Shown here: piece by piece, positions 42,648-48,156 of the stretch
How the letters are laid out: every line of letters begins with the position of its first letter
Position numbering within the stretch: position 1 is the stretch's first letter
NCBI GenBank assembly: GCA_947495795.1
Contig: CANMAI010000013.1
Location: 1-48,156 of the forward strand
Direction: 5' to 3'
DNA: 48,156 nt
DNA from: an uncultured Paracoccaceae bacterium
GTDB taxonomy: Bacteria; Pseudomonadota; Alphaproteobacteria; Rhodobacterales; Rhodobacteraceae
Program-made: the position numbers and the translations under genes
The notes under the pieces: model-generated
Told to the model about the DNA's origin: nothing
Databases searched by the model: none
The model's input: only the letters and a program-made list of their open reading frames with translations

Positions 42648-43673
42648 ATGGGACTGAAGTTTGGGCGATTGAGCTTTTTTGGCAGCCTTGCCATCGGGGC
42701 CACCCTGATTGGCGCTGTGGCGACTGCACAGGACAAGATTACTGCGGTGCATGCGTTCCCGGAGACGCTGATCTACACCAAGAGCTTCCTTGCCTTTGTG
42801 GATAAGGTGAATGCGGCCGGTGAGGGTGTTATCGAGATCGAGGTGCGGGGCGGGCCAGAGGCGATTGGCATGTTCCAGCAGCCTGATGCGGTGCGCGACG
42901 GGATTGTGGATATGGTCTACACACCCGGTTCCTTCTATGGTGGCGCGTTGCCGGAGAAGGACGCGATGGTGACCTCCAACATCACGGCTGTGGAAGCGCG
43001 GGCGAATGGCGGCACAGATCTGATGAACCAGATCCATCAGGAGAAGATGGGGCTTTACTATCTCGGCTGGTTCGACAGCGGTGTGAGCTACAACCTCTGG
43101 ACGCGGAACGCGCCGGAGTTCGACGACGCGGGCAACCTGAAGGTGGATGGGCTGAAGCTGCGCGGTAACGCCGTTTATAACGCGTTTTTCTCCAACTATC
43201 TCAAGGCACAGGTGATCGATCTTCCCACGGGCGATGTCTATTCCGCGCTTCAGCGCGGCGTTGTGGACGCAACGGGCTGGACGCAGATCGGCCTGATTGA
43301 TCTGAAGTGGAACGAGTTCCTGAACTACCGGATCGAGCCCAACTTCTTCTCCACCGATCTTGGTGTGATCGTGAACCTTGAGAAATGGAACAGCTTGAGC
43401 GATGCCTCCAGAAAGATCCTGCAGGATGTGGCGATCCAGCATGAGAAAGACAGCGTGGAGGCGCTGGGTGCGAAGCGGGACGAGGATTTCGCGGCGCTTG
43501 AGGCGGCGGGGATGAAAGTTGTTTCCCTCGAAGGAGAAGCCAAGGCAAACTATCTGGCCGCCGCGCGTGGTACGACACTGGAGCGTATGAAGAGCGTGAT
43601 GGAAGAGCAGACGGACGGTTCGGCAAATTACGACGCGTTGGTGGAGCTTTACTACGACGCTTCGAAAAACTGA
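42648..43673 (+). CDS. dctP: TRAP transporter solute-binding protein DctP
   Basis: The 341-residue protein has a signal peptide (MGLKFGRLSFFGSLAIGATL, cut near ATAQ) and a DctP fold: AVHAFPETLIYTKSF, DVYSALQRGVVDATG and SSNYLKAQVIDL-like FFSNYLKAQVIDLPTGD. The conserved arginine in GLKLRG should hold the substrate carboxylate. AAGGAGAAGACT precedes the ATG at 42648. It delivers the pathway substrate to DctQM. Confidence 0.93.
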   Translation: MGLKFGRLSFFGSLAIGATLIGAVATAQDKITAVHAFPETLIYTKSFLAFVDKVNAAGEGVIEIEVRGGPEAIGMFQQPDAVRDGIVDMVYTPGSFYGGALPEKDAMVTSNITAVEARANGGTDLMNQIHQEKMGLYYLGWFDSGVSYNLWTRNAPEFDDAGNLKVDGLKLRGNAVYNAFFSNYLKAQVIDLPTGDVYSALQRGVVDATGWTQIGLIDLKWNEFLNYRIEPNFFSTDLGVIVNLEKWNSLSDASRKILQDVAIQHEKDSVEALGAKRDEDFAALEAAGMKVVSLEGEAKANYLAAARGTTLERMKSVMEEQTDGSANYDALVELYYDASKN

Positions 43674-43681
43674 TATAGTCT

Positions 43682-43710
43682 TGCCCGGCACGGAAGCTTC
43701 GTGCCGGGCA
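43682..43710 (+). terminator. Hairpin between dctP and dctQ
   Basis: TGCCCGGCACG (43682-43692) and CGTGCCGGGCA (43700-43710) form a perfect 11-bp stem with a 7-base loop, 8 bases after the dctP stop. No T-run follows. It fits an mRNA-stabilising or partially terminating element that keeps dctP above dctQM. Confidence 0.65.
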
Positions 43711-43732
43711 GTTTCCTGATGAAAGCGTCTTT

Positions 43733-44239
43733 ATGTCTCTGATTGTGCGCGGCTATTCGGCGCTTCTCTACACCATGGCCTTCATAGCAGGTGCGATGCT
43801 TGTGTGGCTTATGGTGTCTGTGATCACCTCCGTGGTGATGCGCAACCTCGGGCTGCAGCCTTTTGCCTGGCTCTTCACATCTGCCGAATACGGGCTTTTG
43901 TATATGACGATGCTGGGCGCACCCTGGCTGGTGCGTGAGAAGGGGCATGTGCATATTGAGTTGGTGACGGCGGTGCTGACCCCGATGCTGCGCCAGATCG
44001 TGAGTCGCGGAGTGGCTTTGACCTGTGTGCTGGTGTGCGTGGTGCTGGCCTGGAAGGGGGCGGACCTCTTCCTCACCAATATCGAGCGCTGGGATTATGA
44101 CGTGCGCGCCTACTTTTTTCCGCGCTGGCTGCTCACCATTTCCTTCCCCCTCAGCTTCGGGCTGATGGCGGTGGAGTTTTCGCGCTTCGTCTTCGGGCGG
44201 GAACTGATGCATTCCGGCGAGGCAGGGATACACGACTGA
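43733..44239 (+). CDS. dctQ: TRAP transporter small permease subunit DctQ
   Basis: The 168-residue protein has four hydrophobic segments (about 13-35, 45-65, 90-115, 132-150) and the DctQ patterns LVWLMVSVITSVVMRN and REKGHVHIELV. It is the small membrane subunit that pairs with DctM. Its stop overlaps the dctM ATG by one base. Confidence 0.9.
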   Translation: MSLIVRGYSALLYTMAFIAGAMLVWLMVSVITSVVMRNLGLQPFAWLFTSAEYGLLYMTMLGAPWLVREKGHVHIELVTAVLTPMLRQIVSRGVALTCVLVCVVLAWKGADLFLTNIERWDYDVRAYFFPRWLLTISFPLSFGLMAVEFSRFVFGRELMHSGEAGIHD

Positions 44240-45546
44240 TGGAATGGTACGAGGCGCTGGCCCTGCTGCTTGGCACGATCGTTTTTCTGATGGCGATCGG
44301 AATGCCGGTGGCGTTGGCGTTTCTGGCGGCCAACATCATTGGCGCATGGGTTTTCATGGGCGGCGAGCGGGGCGTTGGGCAGCTTTTGAACAACGGGCTC
44401 GGCTCTCTCACCAAATTCGCGCTGGTGCCGATACCGCTCTTTCTGCTGATGGGGGAGATCTTCTTTCATACGGGGCTTGGCGGGCGGATGTTCAATGCGA
44501 TTGACAGGCTTCTGGGCAAGCTGCCGGGCCGGCTTTCCTATGTGACTGTTCTGGGTGGCACCGGATTTTCGACGCTGTCTGGTTCGTCGATGGGCTCCAC
44601 CGCGCTCCTCGGTTCTCTGATGGTGCCGGAGATGACGGAGCGGGGGTACAAGAAGTATATGAGCATCGGGCCTATTCTGGGCACGGGCGGGCTGGCCATC
44701 ATCATCCCGCCTTCGGCTCTGGCGGTGCTGCTGGCGACTTTGGCGCAGATTGATGTGGGCGCCTTGTTGATTGCCGGGATCATTCCGGGGCTGATCCTTG
44801 CAGGCTTCTATATTGCAACGATCTGGCTGCAGACGCGACTGGATCCGGATGCTGCTCCTGCCTATGAGGTGGAGGCGCAGAGCCTTGGCGAAAAGTTGCG
44901 CCAGCTGTTTACCGATGTGGTGCCGATGATCAGCGTAATGGTGGCGATCGTTGGGATGATGATCAACGGGATCGTGACGCCTTCGGAAGCTGCTGCCTTT
45001 GGGGCGCTGGGCGTGCTGATACTGGCGGCCATATTCCGTTGTCTGACTCTGGAAGCCTTGCGCAAATCCATTACCGGGGCCCTGAAAGTGACGCTGATGG
45101 CCTATCTGATTGTCTTCGGATCGGCCACTTTCAGCCAGTTGCTTGCCTTTTCCGGTGCCTCGCGCGGGCTGATCACCTGGGCCACCGGTTTTGATCTCGA
45201 CCCGATCGCAATGCTTCTGGTGATGTTCGCGGTGCTGCTTGTTCTCGGCATGTTCATGGAGCAGATTTCCATGATGCTTCTGACGGTGCCGATCTTCTTC
45301 CCACTCGCGCTCTCGCTCGGTTTCGATCCGATTTGGTTCGGCTTGATCATGCTGCTGGCGCTGGAGATCAGTTTTACCACGCCGCCCTTCGGGCTGTTGC
45401 TCTTCGTGATGAAGGGCGTGGCACCGAGCGACACGACCATGCGCGAAATCTACCTCTCGGCGATCCCTTTCATCCTCTGCTCTCTGGCGGTTGTGGGGCT
45501 TCTGATCCTCTACCCCCCACTCGCCACATGGCTGCCCGGTTTGTAG
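44239..45546 (+). CDS. dctM: TRAP transporter large permease subunit DctM
   Basis: The 435-residue protein has about twelve membrane segments with the family motifs LFLLMGEIFFHTGLGGR, GTGFSTLSGSSMGSTALLGS, GGLAIIIPPSALAVLL and PPFGLLLFVMKGV. It is the main sodium-driven permease and the last gene of the plus catabolic operon. Confidence 0.95.
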   Translation: MEWYEALALLLGTIVFLMAIGMPVALAFLAANIIGAWVFMGGERGVGQLLNNGLGSLTKFALVPIPLFLLMGEIFFHTGLGGRMFNAIDRLLGKLPGRLSYVTVLGGTGFSTLSGSSMGSTALLGSLMVPEMTERGYKKYMSIGPILGTGGLAIIIPPSALAVLLATLAQIDVGALLIAGIIPGLILAGFYIATIWLQTRLDPDAAPAYEVEAQSLGEKLRQLFTDVVPMISVMVAIVGMMINGIVTPSEAAAFGALGVLILAAIFRCLTLEALRKSITGALKVTLMAYLIVFGSATFSQLLAFSGASRGLITWATGFDLDPIAMLLVMFAVLLVLGMFMEQISMMLLTVPIFFPLALSLGFDPIWFGLIMLLALEISFTTPPFGLLLFVMKGVAPSDTTMREIYLSAIPFILCSLAVVGLLILYPPLATWLPGL

Positions 45547-45633
45547 CCACAAACTGAGAAAAACGTCCCCGATGTGATAGACAGAGAATTGGATTGCCTG
45601 TTCCTTTGGTGCGAGTTTCTGGCGAGGGTGTGA

Positions 45634-48105
45634 ATGCTTCAGGTTTCGGAAGATGCGGGTGCGCTTTTGGTTGAGATCGGCCCTGATGGCGTGGCGCTGT
45701 GCCCGGATGCCCGCCGCTGTGCCGGGGCGGCGGCCCTTGTTGGGGCGCGGCTGGATGCGCTGGCCACCCCGCCGGAGCGTGTGGTGCTTTGCTTTGAGAC
45801 TTTCTGGGAGGCAAGGGCCGGACTGGAAGCCGCCGCAGCCCGGAGGCTGCCCGTTCAGCCCTGGCAGTTCACCAGCGAATGGTCTGACTGGAAAGAGTTG
45901 CGCCGCCGGTGCGAAGGGCTGAAACGCCTCGCGCGCAAGCCGGTTCTAATCACCAGCCCGGGCGCGCGCTCTGTCTTCTCTGCTGAAGATCTTGCGGCCT
46001 TTGGTGATGTTCTGGAGGTGGATCTGGCAGGTGACCTGCCGGATGCTGAGGGAGCCGCTCCGAACTCTGACACTCTGATTTACATGGAGACAGGCGGCAC
46101 GCTGGCCCAGCCAAAGCCGATTGCGCTGACGCTTGAAGATCTGCGGGCGCGGGCTGCGAGTGCGGGATGCGTTGGCGGCGTGCATCTCATGCTGTCAGCT
46201 TTCGATACGGCTGAGGGGATTGAGCGGTTTGGCGGCGGAGCGGAGCGCCTTGTTTTGCTGAATGGTGGAATTGCAGCGGAAGAGCCATTGCGAATCCTGG
46301 AAACTGCGGAAGCGCAGGGGGTGACGCACCTGCACCTCACACCGGGATATGTTGCGCGGCTTTTGCACTTCCTTGAGGGCATGCCTTTTGGAGGGGCGCT
46401 TTCGGGTCTTGGGGCGCTGACGGTGACTGGTAGCAAGATATTGCTGGAAGATGTGGTGGCTCTTGGCCAGTTGCTGAAGGCCGCCGGGGCGGATGCATTG
46501 AGGGTGGAATTTGCTTATCGCACTACAGAGGCCGGGCTGATTTCAAGTACGGGCCTGATACCGCTTGAGGATCTTGCCGCTACTGTGCGGCGCGGTATGC
46601 ATGTGGCCGTTGGGCACGGGTTGGGCGAGACGGAAATCCGGATTGTGGACCGGGAGTTCACACGCCTTGATGACAATGAGATTGGCCATGTGCAAGTACG
46701 GCGGGGCGAGGGTGTGGCGCGGCATAATGTGGAGGCGGACGGTACGCTGACCGGGCTTGGCCACACAACGGGCTGGATAGATACGAACGATATCGGGTTT
46801 CTGGATGAGGGCGAGTTGACCCTTACCACCCGGCGCAATGCGCGGTTGTTCGTGCCTGCGCGGGTGACTGAACTCTCCGACATCGAGGCGCGCTTATCAC
46901 GCATCAGGGGCATTCGACCGGGTATGGTAGCGGCGCTCTCTCTCGTGCGTCCGCCTGCCAAAACGCCGAGCCTTGTGATCGTATTTTCGGCGCTGGAAAA
47001 CACCAGCGCGGAGGTTCGGCGCCTTGCTTCGGAGATTTTCAGCGTGGTTCTGGCGGCGAGCGGCTTACAGGCGGAGGTTTTTCATTGCCGGGAGCGGATG
47101 TTTACGCTCAACAGCAACCTTACGATCCGGCGGGTGCATCTGGCGCGGTTGGTGCGTGCGGGCAAGCTGATCGCCTCCGCTCAACCGAGCATGGCCTTTG
47201 ACGGGGTTGAGACGCTTTCGCTTGCCGAGTTGCAGGCGAAGGTTGCCCTGCTCTGGCAGACAGCGCTGGAGCTTGAAGAGACACCCGGAAGAGATGACGA
47301 TTTCTTTGCGCTGGGCGGGGACTCGCTCAATCTCGCCACGATGCTGGGGGAGACCGAAGCGCTTTTCCGGCAATCGGTGGACCTTGAGGCCTTCTTTCAG
47401 GTTCCGACCGTTGCCGGGCTTTGCAACTGCCTTCAGAAAAGCGCGGGCGCGCGCGCTTCAGTGGATGTGGCGCTGCCGGAAAGTGCCGGGCATATGCGCA
47501 AGATGGCAGACTTCATGCAGCTCTGGCGCGGCGAGAAACCCTTTGCCGACAGCATGCTGCGGGGGATGAACCTCGAAGGCTCGAAAGCACCGCTCTTCTG
47601 GGTTTTGCAATCGGAAAGCTCGTTCCTGAAGCTGGCTGAGGAACTTGGGCCGGATCAGCCGATCTATGCCATGCGCTCCGCCGTTGGCGTGATCGAGCAC
47701 TATAGCCACGATGCGCTGGAGGAGATTGCCAACCGTTATCTCTGGGAAGTGATGGCGATGGCCCGTGGGCGGCGCTTTTACCTCGGCGGGAACTGCCAGG
47801 GGGCCATTGTGGCGCTGGCGCTGGCCAAGCGGCTGCGCCAGATCGGGCTGGAGCCCGCAAGGCTTGTGATGATGGAGTGGTTCTTTGACTTTGGTGGTTA
47901 CGGAGGGCCTACGACCTTCCTGACAGGGGAAGACAGCTTCGTGGCGGAACTGCAGCAGACCGTACCGAGCCTTGCACAGCTGAACGAGACATTCCCCGCC
48001 TCGGATGCGCTTTCCATTGCGGGTGCGCATGGACAGTTTTTCCGCGATCAGTATATCGGTGGCGTGGTTGAGGGCATTCGCTCAGCCCTCTCAAAGGAAG
48101 GCTGA
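45634..48105 (+). CDS. NRPS-like protein: degenerate adenylation domain - carrier - thioesterase (Cys nucleophile)
   Basis: The 823-residue protein has three parts. Residues about 1-500 form an ANL-type adenylation domain whose core motifs are eroded: METGGTLAQPKPIALT in place of the SGTTGxPKG P-loop, AYRTTEAGL near the YGPTE motif, TNDIGFLDEGELTLTTRRN near motif A7/A8, and no lysine at the A10 position (SNLTIRRVHL). Residues about 530-610 form a carrier domain with phosphopantetheine site GGDSL (S564). Residues about 650-823 form a thioesterase with GNCQG (C721) in place of GxSxG and a late GAHGQFF histidine (about 798). GGCGAGGGTGTGA precedes the ATG. It stands alone in this strand and could make or release a single acyl unit; substrate unknown. 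Confidence 0.82.
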   Translation: MLQVSEDAGALLVEIGPDGVALCPDARRCAGAAALVGARLDALATPPERVVLCFETFWEARAGLEAAAARRLPVQPWQFTSEWSDWKELRRRCEGLKRLARKPVLITSPGARSVFSAEDLAAFGDVLEVDLAGDLPDAEGAAPNSDTLIYMETGGTLAQPKPIALTLEDLRARAASAGCVGGVHLMLSAFDTAEGIERFGGGAERLVLLNGGIAAEEPLRILETAEAQGVTHLHLTPGYVARLLHFLEGMPFGGALSGLGALTVTGSKILLEDVVALGQLLKAAGADALRVEFAYRTTEAGLISSTGLIPLEDLAATVRRGMHVAVGHGLGETEIRIVDREFTRLDDNEIGHVQVRRGEGVARHNVEADGTLTGLGHTTGWIDTNDIGFLDEGELTLTTRRNARLFVPARVTELSDIEARLSRIRGIRPGMVAALSLVRPPAKTPSLVIVFSALENTSAEVRRLASEIFSVVLAASGLQAEVFHCRERMFTLNSNLTIRRVHLARLVRAGKLIASAQPSMAFDGVETLSLAELQAKVALLWQTALELEETPGRDDDFFALGGDSLNLATMLGETEALFRQSVDLEAFFQVPTVAGLCNCLQKSAGARASVDVALPESAGHMRKMADFMQLWRGEKPFADSMLRGMNLEGSKAPLFWVLQSESSFLKLAEELGPDQPIYAMRSAVGVIEHYSHDALEEIANRYLWEVMAMARGRRFYLGGNCQGAIVALALAKRLRQIGLEPARLVMMEWFFDFGGYGGPTTFLTGEDSFVAELQQTVPSLAQLNETFPASDALSIAGAHGQFFRDQYIGGVVEGIRSALSKEG

Positions 48106-48113
48106 GGGCTGGC

Positions 48114-48156
48114 TCAGGCTTCTGTTTCTTCCGTGATCTCGAGAAGGCGCGCAAGC
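48114..48156 (-). CDS. C-terminal end of a minus-strand gene (partial)
   Basis: On the minus strand the last 13 codons read LARLLEITEETEA and end at a stop (48116-48114). It is convergent with the NRPS-like gene. The acidic ending looks like a carrier-protein or regulator tail, but it is too short to name. Confidence 0.4.
   Translation of the reverse strand, partial: LARLLEITEETEA

Noticed and set aside
1-48156. CRISPR arrays
   Set aside because: No array of direct repeats with regular spacers was seen; the tandem 11-bp unit has no spacers.

Overview
The window looks like a chromosomal segment of a marine Rhodobacteraceae (roseobacter-like alphaproteobacterium). The evidence is the family-typical run DUF2948 / hisD / UPF0262 / low-Mr phosphatase, the tripartite TctABC and TRAP carriers, the ligase-exonuclease pair, the GC-rich base composition outside the left end, and dense operons with 1-4 nt overlaps.

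Layout. (1) 1-3043 is a decayed island next to tRNA-Thr(GGU): the end of an IS3-type element, a PHP-ATPase gene cut off by that element, an internally deleted IS1182-like transposase, and an AlpA-type regulator. (2) 3044-8510 is ordinary chromosome: tRNA-Thr, a small basic protein, DUF2948, hisD, UPF0262, a phosphatase, a two-domain VOC protein and a DUF808 membrane protein. (3) 9083-13903 is a 1606-residue RTX protein with PA14-like and LamG-like domains and a duplicated internal module. (4) 14041-18611 (minus) is a tctC-tctB-tctA transporter operon coupled to an AtuA/DUF1446 protein and a DUF4387 protein. (5) 18772-21435 is a ligase-associated MBL exonuclease and an ATP-dependent DNA ligase, separated by a long perfect inverted repeat that encloses a G-quadruplex motif. 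(6) 21666-31227 is a mixed region: a hypothetical protein, otsBA (trehalose), a lipoprotein, kynU, a RidA protein, two methyltransferases divergent from a LysR regulator, DUF1428, an EF-hand protein and a divergent ECF sigma factor. (7) 31385-45546 is a large catabolic locus. A minus-strand operon (tautomerase-SnoaL fusion, HyuB, HyuA, isochorismatase-like hydrolase, isocitrate-lyase/PEP-mutase-family lyase, FAD dehydrogenase, MDR reductase) diverges from a plus-strand operon (GntR/UTRA regulator, LeuC-like, LeuD-like, TRAP DctPQM). A palindromic operator candidate lies between them. (8) 45634-48105 is an NRPS-like A-T-TE protein with a degenerate adenylation domain and a cysteine at the thioesterase nucleophile position.

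The locus in (7) is the strongest candidate for an undescribed system. Uptake, ring opening or amide cleavage, isomerisation, aconitase-type hydration and C-C bond cleavage are all encoded side by side under one likely regulator. I infer a pathway that breaks down a cyclic imide, lactam or substituted unsaturated dicarboxylate; the substrate is not readable from sequence. Several short dispersed repeats (two REP-like families and a ~48-bp motif) lie in the intergenic gaps.
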